From an uncultured Paenibacillaceae bacterium (lineage in GTDB: Bacteria > Bacillota > Bacilli > Aneurinibacillales > Aneurinibacillaceae): a stretch of 64,000 nucleotides of DNA. The notes under the pieces were generated by a model. That model ran no database searches, was not told the DNA's origin, and saw only the letters and a program-made list of their open reading frames with translations. The position numbers and the translations under genes are program-made. The stretch spans positions 1 to 64,000 of the forward strand of contig CAMLDI010000011.1 of NCBI GenBank assembly GCA_946478845.1, read 5' to 3'. Numbering within the stretch: the first letter of the stretch is position 1; each line of letters begins with the position of its first letter. This document shows, in pieces, positions 6,464 through 15,219 of the stretch.

Positions 6464-7906
6464 GTGGATCAAAGTAAAGCTCCCTTGTATGAAGCTCTAC
6501 TACATTATGAAAAAGAAGGAAAGGTTTCTTTCCATGTGCCTGGGCATAAAGATGGCAAGGATTTTGATAAAGAGGGGCAAGAAAGATTTTCTCCTCTTCT
6601 CTCTATAGATGGAACCGAGGTAAATGGATTAGATGATTTACATCATCCAACAGGGGCAATCAGGGAAGCCCAATTACTGGCTGCAGAGGCTTTTGGTGCT
6701 GATTGGACATTCTTTTTAGTTGGGGGGTCCACAGCAGGCAATTTAGCTTGTTCCCTGTCAATACTTAATCCAGGGGATCGCGTTTTGGTACAGCGGAATT
6801 CCCATAAATCAATTTTTCATGGCTTAATGCTGGCAGGGGCAAAGCCGGTATATATGGTTCCGGAAATCCATAAAGAATTAGGCATTCCTTTAGGCATTAC
6901 CCCGAATGTGATTAAAGAAGGCTTAATCCGATTTCCAGATGTGAAGGCAGTGTGGATTACTAGCCCCAATTATTATGGAGTTGGCATGAATCTGAGGGGA
7001 ATTGGGGAAATCACCAGAGCCAAAGGGATTCCTCTTATTGTTGATGAGGCACATGGTGCCCATTTTGGACAGGCGCCAGGCCTTCCGCCATCTGCACTGC
7101 AAGGGGGGGCAGATCTGGTGGTGCAATCCACCCATAAAATGCTCTCATCCATGACCATGTCCTCTATGCTCCATGGGCAAGGGAGTATAATTAGCTGTGA
7201 AAAGATTGGATTTTATTTATCTATTTTGCAATCGAGCAGCCCATCTTACCCGTTAATGGCCTCTTTAGATTTAGCGCGGAGGCATTTGCTTACCTGTGGG
7301 AGATACAAATTATCCCAGGGTATCCTTTTGTTGCAGCACAAAAAAGAAGTATTGCAAAGAAATTTGAAAAATTGCAGGATTTTTGCTTTTCCTGAGAAAA
7401 TAGGGTTTGTTCAGGACCCTTATAAATGGGTAATTGGAACTACGAAGGGGCAATTGACAGGGTATGAGCTCATGAGTTATTTGGAACGCCATGGGTATGT
7501 AGGGGAAATGGCCGATACCTGCCATGTTGTGTTTGCCTTATCCCAAGGAGTTCAGGAAAAAGAAATAGATAGCTTTATGCAAGTTTTACTAAAATTAGAT
7601 CAGGAAATAAACGGGATGGAAAGCACTCAGCAGGTCATAGCACCGATGCCTGCCCAATGGATCGAACCTGTGCTTTCCTTAAAAGAAGCATTGCAAGGCC
7701 CAGGCCAAAGGGTACCTATAAGGGAATGTGTAGGGCGGATTTGTGGGGAAATGATTATCCCTTATCCTCCTGGGGTTCCTTTTATTGTTCCTGGAGAAAT
7801 CATTGAAGAGGAACATATTCGCAACCTTCTTTTTATGAAACAAAGAGGGATTATTTTTCAAGGTGTGGGAGACGATTCTTTGTCTACCATTCGGGTTGTT
7901 CATTGA
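6464..7906 (+). CDS. Orn/Lys/Arg decarboxylase family PLP enzyme (YaaO-like)
   Basis: The 480-residue protein has the family start APLYEALLHY and SFHVPGHKDG. The PLP-binding core follows, with DEAHGAH and the Schiff-base lysine in STHKMLSSM (about residue 225). The C-terminal domain has PYPPGVPFIVPGE, typical of these fold-type I decarboxylases. It probably decarboxylates a basic amino acid for polyamine synthesis; the substrate cannot be told from sequence. GTG 6464 was preferred to GTG 6455 because AAAGGAAG is then 8-9 nt away and the N-terminus matches YaaO. It is followed by tmk, as in B. subtilis. Confidence 0.85.
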   Translation: MDQSKAPLYEALLHYEKEGKVSFHVPGHKDGKDFDKEGQERFSPLLSIDGTEVNGLDDLHHPTGAIREAQLLAAEAFGADWTFFLVGGSTAGNLACSLSILNPGDRVLVQRNSHKSIFHGLMLAGAKPVYMVPEIHKELGIPLGITPNVIKEGLIRFPDVKAVWITSPNYYGVGMNLRGIGEITRAKGIPLIVDEAHGAHFGQAPGLPPSALQGGADLVVQSTHKMLSSMTMSSMLHGQGSIISCEKIGFYLSILQSSSPSYPLMASLDLARRHLLTCGRYKLSQGILLLQHKKEVLQRNLKNCRIFAFPEKIGFVQDPYKWVIGTTKGQLTGYELMSYLERHGYVGEMADTCHVVFALSQGVQEKEIDSFMQVLLKLDQEINGMESTQQVIAPMPAQWIEPVLSLKEALQGPGQRVPIRECVGRICGEMIIPYPPGVPFIVPGEIIEEEHIRNLLFMKQRGIIFQGVGDDSLSTIRVVH

Positions 7907-7938
7907 TTGTATTGGGTGAATTATAGGGGGATAGGAAG

Positions 7939-8586
7939 TTGAGAGGATTATTTATTACTTTTGAAGGGATTGACGGGTCGGGGAAAACAACTCAAATCCG
8001 ATTATTATATGATTATTTAGTAAAAGAAGGATATTCCGTTGTTTTGACCCGGGAACCGGGAGGAACTCCCATTGGGGATCAAATTCGTGGTTTATTATTA
8101 GATCCGGAAAACAGAGAAATGAAAGATCGGACAGAGGTATTGCTTTATGCGGCTTCACGGGCGCAACATGTTCAAGAAGTTATTCTTCCTGCCCTGGAAA
8201 CGGGGAAAATTGTTTTATGTGACCGCTTTGTTGATGCCAGTTTGGCCTATCAAGGGTATGGACAGGAGCGACCATTGGATCATATTTTGCACATTAACGA
8301 ATATGCAACAGGGGGCTTACAACCTGATCGGACATATATGTTAATGTTATCAATCGAAGAAAGCAGAGAAAGGCTCAGCATTCGTTTTGCCGGAGAAGAG
8401 GGGCCAGACCGAATTGAAATGAAACCTGTTTCATATCATTCCCGGGTGTGGCATGGCTTTCACGAAATTGCCAGTAGGAACTCCCAGCGCATTCGCACTG
8501 TGAATGCAGGAGGAAGCAGGGAAGAAATTCAAAAACAAATCCGTAATGACTTTATAGAATTTATAAATCAGACAAGGAAAGGGTGA
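7939..8586 (+). CDS. tmk: Thymidylate kinase
   Basis: The 215-residue protein phosphorylates dTMP to dTDP. The P-loop FEGIDGSGKTT lies at residues 7-17, the dTMP-binding TREPGGTPIG at about 38-47 and the DRFVDASLAYQG region at about 95. The start is TTG, with AGGGGG 8 nt upstream. In B. subtilis darA and yaaR lie between tmk and holB; here the two genes are 7 nt apart with nothing between. Confidence 0.95.
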   Translation: MRGLFITFEGIDGSGKTTQIRLLYDYLVKEGYSVVLTREPGGTPIGDQIRGLLLDPENREMKDRTEVLLYAASRAQHVQEVILPALETGKIVLCDRFVDASLAYQGYGQERPLDHILHINEYATGGLQPDRTYMLMLSIEESRERLSIRFAGEEGPDRIEMKPVSYHSRVWHGFHEIASRNSQRIRTVNAGGSREEIQKQIRNDFIEFINQTRKG

Positions 8587-8593
8587 ATGAGGG

Positions 8594-9574
8594 ATGTGGG
8601 AGGATTGCATTGAGCAGAAGCAATTGGGCCAATTTCTCCAACAAAGTTTGCAAAATGGCCGAATTGCCCATGCCTATCTGTTTGCTGGACCAAAAGGTTC
8701 AGGGAAAAGGAAAATGGCACTCCAATTGGCTAAAGGGGTCTTTTGCCAGGAAAGGAAAGGCGATAGTTGTGACCAATGTGAAAATTGCCGTCGAATTGCT
8801 TCTGGCAATCATCCAGATGTCCATATCATTGAGCCTGATGGAACCCGTATAAAAATTAGCCAGATTCGTGATTTGCAAAAAGAGTTTTCCTATCGGGCCA
8901 TGGAGTCTTTTCATAAAGTTTACATTATGAATCAAGCGGATAAGATGACAACAGAAGCTGCTAATCGTTTGTTGAAGTTTTTAGAGGAGCCGCCACCAGG
9001 GGCAATTGCTATTCTGTTAACAGAACAAATGAATAGTATCCTTCCCACCATTCTTTCCCGTTGCCAACTTCTCCATTTCTCTCCTTTAAGCCCGCAGCTC
9101 ATTGCGAAACAATTAGTGGAGAAAGGAATCCGTTCCGGTCCGGCCCATATTGCTGCCATTGTATCTGCAGGAATTGAGGAGGCAGAAAGCTATTGTCAAA
9201 CGGAATCGTTTGCGCAGTTAAGAGGGCTGGTGATACAATTGAGTGAGGACATTGTGGAACGTGGAACCTACAGTTTAATCACGTTGCATGATAGAATTCT
9301 TAAAAGGGATTCATTTAATGAAGAATTAAACCTGTTTCTTGATCTCCTTTTATTATGGTTACGTGATTTGTTGTTTTACCTTCTTGGTCAAGAATCACAA
9401 ATTTCTAATATGGATCAGATGGAGACCATTCAGAAACAGGCAAAACGCTGGGGACAGCGTAGGCTTGTAGACGGAATGGAAAAGATTATGGAGACCCAAA
9501 AGCGCCTCTCTGGAAATACCAATGTACAATTGTGTCTGGAGGATTTGGTACTCCGTCTGCAGGAGGGATTGTAA
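8594..9574 (+). CDS. holB: DNA polymerase III subunit delta'
   Basis: The 326-residue clamp-loader subunit has an AAA+ fold, with HAYLFAGPKGSGKRKMAL (modified Walker A), a zinc module of four cysteines (CQERKGDSCDQCENC) and the SRC motif in ILSRCQLLHF. It helps load the beta sliding clamp. The Walker A is kept here (GPKGSGK), as in other Gram-positive delta' proteins. It is tightly packed between tmk and ricT and is clearly in one operon with them. Confidence 0.95.
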   Translation: MWEDCIEQKQLGQFLQQSLQNGRIAHAYLFAGPKGSGKRKMALQLAKGVFCQERKGDSCDQCENCRRIASGNHPDVHIIEPDGTRIKISQIRDLQKEFSYRAMESFHKVYIMNQADKMTTEAANRLLKFLEEPPPGAIAILLTEQMNSILPTILSRCQLLHFSPLSPQLIAKQLVEKGIRSGPAHIAAIVSAGIEEAESYCQTESFAQLRGLVIQLSEDIVERGTYSLITLHDRILKRDSFNEELNLFLDLLLLWLRDLLFYLLGQESQISNMDQMETIQKQAKRWGQRRLVDGMEKIMETQKRLSGNTNVQLCLEDLVLRLQEGL

Positions 9575-10390
9575 TTGTTTGATGTTGTTGGTGTCCGCTT
9601 TAAAAAAGCGGGAAAGATATATTATTTTGACCCAGGTGAATTGCCTGTGGAAAAAATGGATAATGCAATTGTGGAGACGGCCCGGGGCATAGAATATGGC
9701 CTGGTGGTGATTGGCCGTAAACAAGTGGCAGAAAGCGATGTTGTTCTTCCATTAAAGAAAGTCATTCGCATCGCCGATGAAAATGATCTCTTGCAAGTCC
9801 AGGAAAATAAAAACATGGCCAGTGAAGCCTTCAATATTTGCCAGGAGAAGATTGGAGAGCATGGTCTGGAGATGAAGCTGGTTGATGTGGAATATACCTT
9901 TGACCGGAATAAAATCATTTTTTATTTTACAGCGGATGGCCGAATTGACTTCAGAGAACTTGTAAAGGATTTAGCAGCAATTTTTCGGACGAGAATCGAA
10001 CTGCGCCAAATTGGCGTTCGTGATGAGGCGAAAATGCTTGGGGGAATTGGCCCTTGTGGCCGAATCCTTTGTTGCTCATCCTTTCTCGGTGATTTTGAGC
10101 CAGTTTCTATTAAGATGGCTAAAGACCAAAATCTTTCTCTTAATCCATCAAAAATTTCCGGGTTATGTGGCCGATTAATGTGTTGTTTGAAATATGAAAG
10201 CGATAACTATGAAAGCGCAAAACCTGTTTTGCCAAACATTGGGGAAGAAGTAATTACTTCCATGGGTTTTGGGAAAGTTGTTGAATGTAAAAATGCTGAT
10301 CGGTCCGTGAAAGTACGTTTGTACGAAACAGATAAAGTTGTTGATTTTCCACTTGATGATATCAGTATTGTAGAAAAAGCTGATGAGTAG
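9575..10390 (+). CDS. ricT: RicT (YaaT), PSP1-domain Fe-S protein of the Ric complex
   Basis: The 271-residue protein has the PSP1 domain (about 60-150). The cysteine cluster GPCGRILCCSSF and GLCGRLMCCLKYE (about 162-205) binds an Fe-S centre. With RicA (YmcA) and RicF (YlbF), it stimulates RNase Y-dependent mRNA maturation and affects sporulation, competence and biofilm formation in B. subtilis. The start is a TTG immediately after the holB stop, with AGGAGGG 7 nt upstream. Confidence 0.95.
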   Translation: MFDVVGVRFKKAGKIYYFDPGELPVEKMDNAIVETARGIEYGLVVIGRKQVAESDVVLPLKKVIRIADENDLLQVQENKNMASEAFNICQEKIGEHGLEMKLVDVEYTFDRNKIIFYFTADGRIDFRELVKDLAAIFRTRIELRQIGVRDEAKMLGGIGPCGRILCCSSFLGDFEPVSIKMAKDQNLSLNPSKISGLCGRLMCCLKYESDNYESAKPVLPNIGEEVITSMGFGKVVECKNADRSVKVRLYETDKVVDFPLDDISIVEKADE

Positions 10391-10402
10391 GGGTGCAAAA
10401 AA

Positions 10403-10747
10403 GTGGCTTTAGATAAACAACGATTGTTTCAACAGGTTACGGGCGCAGAGGAACAGGTTGAAAAGCTGCACCGACAGATCAATCATCTCAAGGATGCAGT
10501 GGTTGAACTTTTGGAAGAAAATAAAAATTTATTACTTGAAAATCAGCATTTAAGGGCTCGTTTGCAAAAAACAGGGACTTCTCAGGAAGTTCAAAAAAAG
10601 AAGGATAAAAAGCACCCCCCTGTAGGAGAAGGGTATGATAATTTAGCCCGTTTATATCAGGAAGGTTTCCATATTTGCAATGTCCATTATGGAAGTGTCC
10701 GCACTGAAGGGGACTGTTTGTTTTGTCTTTCCTTTTTGAATAAGTAA
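10403..10747 (+). CDS. yabA: Initiation control protein YabA
   Basis: The 114-residue protein has an N-terminal leucine-zipper coiled coil (about 10-60) and a C-terminal zinc-binding domain ([12 protein letters not shown]). YabA bridges DnaA and the DnaN clamp and prevents over-initiation of replication. The start is GTG, 12 nt after the ricT stop. It is followed by a strong terminator, so trmN6 probably starts a new unit or is reached by read-through. Confidence 0.95.
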   Translation: MALDKQRLFQQVTGAEEQVEKLHRQINHLKDAVVELLEENKNLLLENQHLRARLQKTGTSQEVQKKKDKKHPPVGEGYDNLARLYQEGFHICNVHYGSVRTEGDCLFCLSFLNK

Positions 10748-10759
10748 AGGATCATTTGG

Positions 10760-10788
10760 GACCCAGATTTTTTTTTCTGGGTCTTTTT
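10760..10788 (+). terminator. Rho-independent terminator after yabA
   Basis: The stem GACCCAGA/TCTGGGTC with a T-rich loop is followed by TTTTT. Confidence 0.85.
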
Positions 10789-10818
10789 GCACGTTCAGAA
10801 AGTGAGGTTCGTTGTACA

Positions 10819-11595
10819 ATGGAAAGGGTATATTTAGATGAGACAGAAAGAATAGATGATCTTCTTACGAAGAACATGAAGATTATTCAAAGTAATGAAG
10901 TCTTTTGTTTTTCAATGGATGCTGTATTGCTTTCCCATTTTGTTTCTTTGCCAATACAAAAGGGAAATATTATTGATTTATGTACGGGAAATGGTGTTAT
11001 TCCTTTACTTCTTAGCACACGAACCAAAGGCATGATCCATGGGGTAGAAATTCAGGATCGGCTAGCTGATATGGCTAAAAGAAATGTGGAATTAAATGAT
11101 TTAGGGGACCGCATTAAGATATTACATGATGATGTGAAAGAAGCAGTGAAGTATCTTACCCCAGGTGGCTATGATGTGTTAACATGCAACCCTCCCTATC
11201 TACCCTTGCAAAGGGGAATGCATAATGCTAATGACCATGTGTCTATCGCCCGCCATGAAATTAAATTGACCCTCGAAGAAATGATTCAGGTGAGCGCTAA
11301 ATTGATAAGAACCGGGGGAAAAGTAGCCTATGTCCATCGTCCCAGCCGCCTCGCAGACATTATTACTTATATGAGAAAATATAAAATTGAACCAAAGCGG
11401 ATTCGTTTTGTTCATCCTAAGAAAAACGCTGAAGCCAATATGGTATTGATTGAAGGCATTAGAGATGGGAAACCTGATGTGAAATTATTACCTCCCTTGA
11501 TTGTTTATGAGGATAATGGCGAGTATTGCCAGGAAATATATGATATTTACTATAAAGAAATTGGCCGTAATATGACGGAGGATGAAACATGTTAA
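10819..11595 (+). CDS. tRNA1(Val) adenine-37 N6-methyltransferase family (YabB)
   Basis: The 258-residue SAM-dependent methyltransferase has DLCTGNGVIPLLL (motif I) and the catalytic CNPPYLPL (NPPY) signature of N6-adenine methylases. By synteny it is YabB; the family includes TrmN6. The ATG at 10819 was chosen because a longer frame from 10756 would cover the terminator hairpin, and GTGAGG lies about 11 nt before this ATG. In B. subtilis yazA lies between this gene and rsmI; it is absent here and the two overlap by 7 nt. Confidence 0.88.
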   Translation: MERVYLDETERIDDLLTKNMKIIQSNEVFCFSMDAVLLSHFVSLPIQKGNIIDLCTGNGVIPLLLSTRTKGMIHGVEIQDRLADMAKRNVELNDLGDRIKILHDDVKEAVKYLTPGGYDVLTCNPPYLPLQRGMHNANDHVSIARHEIKLTLEEMIQVSAKLIRTGGKVAYVHRPSRLADIITYMRKYKIEPKRIRFVHPKKNAEANMVLIEGIRDGKPDVKLLPPLIVYEDNGEYCQEIYDIYYKEIGRNMTEDETC

Positions 11596-12461
11596 TTCAA
11601 AATAGTTTTTTACCGGGTAAAGAAGGCGGGAAGTTATATCTTGTTGCCACTCCTATAGGAAATTTAGAAGATATGACTTTTCGGGCAATTAACACATTGA
11701 AAGAAGCGGATATTATTGCAGCTGAAGATACCCGGCAAACGAGAAAATTACTGACTCACTTTTCTATTGAAGGGCCTTTAGTAAGTTACCATGAACATAA
11801 TAAACAAAAAAGCGGGGAAGAAATTCTTCATAAATTAAAAGAGGGGAAAACTGTTGCCCTGGTAAGTGATGCAGGGTTGCCTGCTATTTCTGATCCAGGG
11901 GAAGACCTTGTAAAAGAAGCGGTGTCTTTGGGGATTCCTGTCATTCCTATTCCTGGGCCTAATGCAGCCCTTTCCGCTTTAATTGCATCAGGGCTTTCTA
12001 CGAAGGGGTTTGTTTTTAAAGGGTTTCTTCCCAGGGGGAAAAAGGACTTACACACTGTTTTGGAACAATTGAAGTATTATCCTGAAACCATGATTTTTTA
12101 CGAATCCCCTCATCGCATTGAGAAAACCCTGCAAGAAATGAAAGAAGTGCTGGGTATCCGCCAGGTTGCTTTAGCACGGGAACTAACAAAAAGATTTGAA
12201 GAGTTCATTCGTGGGGATATTGAAGAAGTACTGGGTTATGTTGGAGAAATAGAAGAAATTCGGGGAGAATTCACGGTAATTGTGTCAGGAAGCAGTGAAA
12301 TGAAAGAGGAAGATGAAGCTTGGTGGGCAGAGTTGGATATTAGTGCCCATGTAGAATCCTATATGGAACGAGGCATGGATAAAAAAGAAGCATTGAAGAA
12401 AACTGCAGAAGATCGGGGAATTCCCAAACGGGAAGTGTACAATATTTTTCATAAATCATAA
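11589..12461 (+). CDS. rsmI: 16S rRNA (cytidine-1402-2'-O)-methyltransferase
   Basis: The 290-residue tetrapyrrole-methylase-fold enzyme has LVATPIGNLEDMTFRA near the N-terminus, AEDTRQTRKLL, SDAGLPAISDPG and PGPNAALSAL, all RsmI signatures. It 2'-O-methylates C1402 in the decoding centre of 16S rRNA. The start overlaps the end of the methyltransferase upstream. Confidence 0.95.
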   Translation: MLIQNSFLPGKEGGKLYLVATPIGNLEDMTFRAINTLKEADIIAAEDTRQTRKLLTHFSIEGPLVSYHEHNKQKSGEEILHKLKEGKTVALVSDAGLPAISDPGEDLVKEAVSLGIPVIPIPGPNAALSALIASGLSTKGFVFKGFLPRGKKDLHTVLEQLKYYPETMIFYESPHRIEKTLQEMKEVLGIRQVALARELTKRFEEFIRGDIEEVLGYVGEIEEIRGEFTVIVSGSSEMKEEDEAWWAELDISAHVESYMERGMDKKEALKKTAEDRGIPKREVYNIFHKS

Positions 12462-12499
12462 AGAAAAAGGAAGGCCAATTTACGGCCTTCCTTTTTCTT
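12461..12499. terminator. Bidirectional terminator between rsmI and abrB
   Basis: A perfect 16-bp inverted repeat, AAGAAAAAGGAAGGCC and its complement, with a 7-nt loop lies between two convergent genes. Both flanks supply U runs. Confidence 0.9.
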
Positions 12500-12506
12500 T
12501 TATTCT

Positions 12507-12749
12507 TTACTTTTTAGTCATATCGTCAATACATTCTCTGCAAACAATTTTATTATTATAAACTACGGTGTTTTCTACATTGTTACAAAAGATGCAAGCA
12601 GGTTCATATTTTTTTAACATGATGCGTTCGCCGTCTACGTAGATTTCTAATGAATCTTTTTCTCCAATTCCTAGAGTACGCCTTAATTCAATAGGAATTA
12701 CTACACGGCCTAATTCATCCACTTTACGCACAATACCGGTTGACTTCAC
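12507..12749 (-). CDS. abrB: AbrB-family transition-state regulator
   Basis: The 80-residue protein has the AbrB DNA-binding half, KSTGIVRKVDELGRVVIPIE (residues 2-21), almost identical to B. subtilis. The C-terminal half instead carries CIFC and CREC pairs, suggesting a zinc-binding multimer domain. AbrB represses post-exponential genes until Spo0A-P lowers its level. The GTG at 12749 was chosen because AGGGGG lies about 10 nt upstream; a TTG at 12755 is too close. It sits at the B. subtilis abrB position. Confidence 0.9.
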   Translation of the reverse strand: MKSTGIVRKVDELGRVVIPIELRRTLGIGEKDSLEIYVDGERIMLKKYEPACIFCNNVENTVVYNNKIVCRECIDDMTKK

Positions 12750-12890
12750 TAGCAAACAGCCCCCTCTCTTAAAAGTGCATTAAAAACTACATTAATATAC
12801 ATTATTCTACATCAGTCTACAAGATTCGACAAAATATCCGTTACTCAATATGATATCAGCGCTGGCAATTCTAGTCAAATAAAAAAATAC

Positions 12891-12919
12891 TTGACGTAAA
12901 TCCGAATGTTTCGTATAGA
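12891..12919 (+). promoter_or_regulatory. Sigma-A promoter of the metS T-box leader
   Basis: TTGACG, 17 nt, TATAGA. It lies just ahead of the T-box leader; transcription would start near 12926. Confidence 0.75.
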
Positions 12920-12925
12920 ATAAAT

Positions 12926-13208
12926 AAGTATAGGAAAAGATAAAAGTATAAATAATGGCAAAAACATTGAAAGGAAGAGTAGTCTGTTTTCAACTTTAAC
13001 AGAGAACCGGGAGGGTGGAAACCGGGAAAGAGAGACAGATGAACATGGTCCTAGAGTTCCATTTTCGAACCAGCAGGCTAGAAAGTGGCGTATTCCTGCG
13101 TTAAAGGAATAAAGCCTATCCTGCGATAGAAATGAGAAGGTAGTGATAGGGAATTTGGGTGGTACCACGAGAACTTCTCGTCCCATAGGGGATGAAGGAG
13201 TTTTTTTT
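12926..13208 (+). promoter_or_regulatory. T-box riboswitch controlling metS
   Basis: The T-box core GGGTGGTACCACGAG lies at about 13157-13171. Its UGGU can pair with the ACCA end of uncharged tRNA-Met. The terminator CUUCUCGUCCC/GGGAUGAAGGAG with a run of eight or more Ts (about 13173-13210) competes with the antiterminator. Stem I has a distal GGGTGGAAACCGG element. The likely Met specifier ATG is at 13045-13047 in GAACATGG. Together with the abrB promoter region it fills the long gene-free stretch before metS. Confidence 0.88.
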
Positions 13209-13245
13209 ATTTTTTTAATACATAAAAATTGAAAGGGAGATGTCT

Positions 13246-15192
13246 ATGTCTAAGGATACCTATTATATTACAACCCCCATTTATTATCCTAGCAATAAAC
13301 TTCATATTGGGAATGCTTATACAACCATTGCCTGTGATGCAATGGCTCGTTATAAAAGGTTAAAAGGATTTGATGTTTATTATTTAACAGGGACAGATGA
13401 GCACGGGCAGAAATTACAGAAACGTGCGGAAGAAGATGGCTTAAAGCCCCTTGAGTTTATTGATCCTATTGTAGATTGGATTAAGGATTTGTGGGCTAAA
13501 TTAGATATTTCTTATGATGATTTTATCCGCACCACGGAATCCCGCCACGAGGAAGTGGTTAAGAAAATATTTGAGAAACTAGAAGCCAAAGGGGATATCT
13601 ACCTTGGTGAATATGAAGGGTATTATTGTGTTCCCTGTGAAGCCTTCTGGACAGAATATCAATCTAAAAAAGATGGTAAACATATTTGTCCAGATTGTAA
13701 TAGAGAAGTATCCCTTGTAAAAGAACAAAGTTATTTTTTCCGTATGTCTAACTATCAAGACCGCTTACTTCAATATATTGAAGAACACCCTGAGTTTATT
13801 CAACCTGAATCTCGCCGCAATGAAATGATTAATAACTTTTTAAAACCAGGCCTTGAGGATTTGTGTGTTTCACGGACCACCTTTGATTGGGGGATTCCGG
13901 TTCCGGGGAATTCGAAGCATGTCATTTATGTATGGCTAGATGCTCTGGCAAATTATATTACTGCTCTTGGTTATCTCTCTAAAGATGATTCGAAATACCA
14001 AAAATACTGGCCTGCAGATGTTCAAATGATTGGGAAAGATATTTTGCGGTTCCATACCATTTACTGGCCAATCATTCTTATGGCACTGGATGTTCCCCTG
14101 CCGAAAAAAGTATTTGGCCATGGCTGGCTTTTAATGCCTGATGGAAAAATGTCTAAATCCAAAGGAAACGTGATTGATCCTAAGTTCCTTATTGATCGGT
14201 ATGGTTCGGATGGAATCCGTTATTTTCTTTTAAGAGAAATTGCCTTTGGACAGGATGGGGTATTTACACCAGAAGTATTTATTCAGCGTTTAAACTTTGA
14301 CCTGGCTAATGACCTTGGCAACCTGGTGAGCCGTACAGTGGCCATGATTGAAAAATATTTTGATGGTGTGGTTCCTGTGCCAGGTGCAGAAGAAGAAGTA
14401 GATGCTTCCTTAAAAGAAGTAGCCCGCAAAGGGGTCATTGGTTTAGAAGAAAATATGGATGAAATGCGCTTTGGCAATGCCTTATCCCACCTTTGGGAAT
14501 TAGTGAGCCGTACCAACAAATATATTGATGAAACAATGCCCTGGACACTGGCAAAAGATGAAGGCAAAAAGGAACGCCTTGGCACTGTCATGTATAATTT
14601 AGTTGAAAGTATTCGCATGATCTCTATTGCACTCCAGCCATATTTGACGAAAGCGCCAGAAAAAATATGGAAGCAATTGGGGTTAACTCCCCAAGAAGGG
14701 GTAACCGATTGGGAATCCATGAAACAATGGGGCCGATTTAAACCAGGTGTAAAGGTGGAAAAAGGTGAAGCCTTGTTCCCAAGATTGGATTTAGAGAAAG
14801 AAATTGCAGTGATTGATGAATCTACTGCTGCTTCCCGGAAGCAACAAGAACAACCTGTAGATCATAAACCTCTCATTCAAATTGATGATTTTGCTAAAGT
14901 AGAGTTAAGAGTTGCTCAAGTTCTCGAAGCAGAAAAGGTTCCTAAAGCCGATAAATTGCTTAAATTACAATTGGATTTAGGTTATGAAACCCGCCAGGTC
15001 GTATCTGGCATTGCAAAATATTATCAACCTAATGAATTAGTAGGAAAGAAAGTCATTTGTGTAACGAATCTTGCCCCTGTAAAATTGAGGGGAGTAGAGT
15101 CAAATGGAATGATTTTGGCTGCATCAGAAGGGGATCAATTAACATTGACAACGGTGCCTGATATGATGCCAAATGGTGCCATTGTAAAATAA
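13246..15192 (+). CDS. metS: Methionine-tRNA ligase
   Basis: The 648-residue class I synthetase has HIGNAY (residues 20-25), KMSKSKGN (about 300), and a zinc knuckle with CVPC and CPDC (about 127-147). A C-terminal tRNA-binding domain of the EMAPII/Trbp type lies in about the last 105 residues (KVELRVAQVLEAEKVPKADK). It charges tRNA-Met. The second ATG (13246) was chosen because GAAAGGGA is 7 nt upstream; the first ATG (13240) abuts it. Controlled by the T-box leader. Confidence 0.96.
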   Translation: MSKDTYYITTPIYYPSNKLHIGNAYTTIACDAMARYKRLKGFDVYYLTGTDEHGQKLQKRAEEDGLKPLEFIDPIVDWIKDLWAKLDISYDDFIRTTESRHEEVVKKIFEKLEAKGDIYLGEYEGYYCVPCEAFWTEYQSKKDGKHICPDCNREVSLVKEQSYFFRMSNYQDRLLQYIEEHPEFIQPESRRNEMINNFLKPGLEDLCVSRTTFDWGIPVPGNSKHVIYVWLDALANYITALGYLSKDDSKYQKYWPADVQMIGKDILRFHTIYWPIILMALDVPLPKKVFGHGWLLMPDGKMSKSKGNVIDPKFLIDRYGSDGIRYFLLREIAFGQDGVFTPEVFIQRLNFDLANDLGNLVSRTVAMIEKYFDGVVPVPGAEEEVDASLKEVARKGVIGLEENMDEMRFGNALSHLWELVSRTNKYIDETMPWTLAKDEGKKERLGTVMYNLVESIRMISIALQPYLTKAPEKIWKQLGLTPQEGVTDWESMKQWGRFKPGVKVEKGEALFPRLDLEKEIAVIDESTAASRKQQEQPVDHKPLIQIDDFAKVELRVAQVLEAEKVPKADKLLKLQLDLGYETRQVVSGIAKYYQPNELVGKKVICVTNLAPVKLRGVESNGMILAASEGDQLTLTTVPDMMPNGAIVK

Positions 15193-15219
15193 GCGGGATT
15201 CATGAAAGGAGGGGAACCC

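Noticed and set aside
10756..10818. N-terminal extension of the TrmN6-like protein
   Set aside because: It would translate through the strong yabA terminator hairpin; the ATG at 10819 gives the family's N-terminus.
12875..13186. Minus-strand open frame of 103 residues upstream of metS
   Set aside because: It is antisense to the T-box leader, whose structure explains the region.
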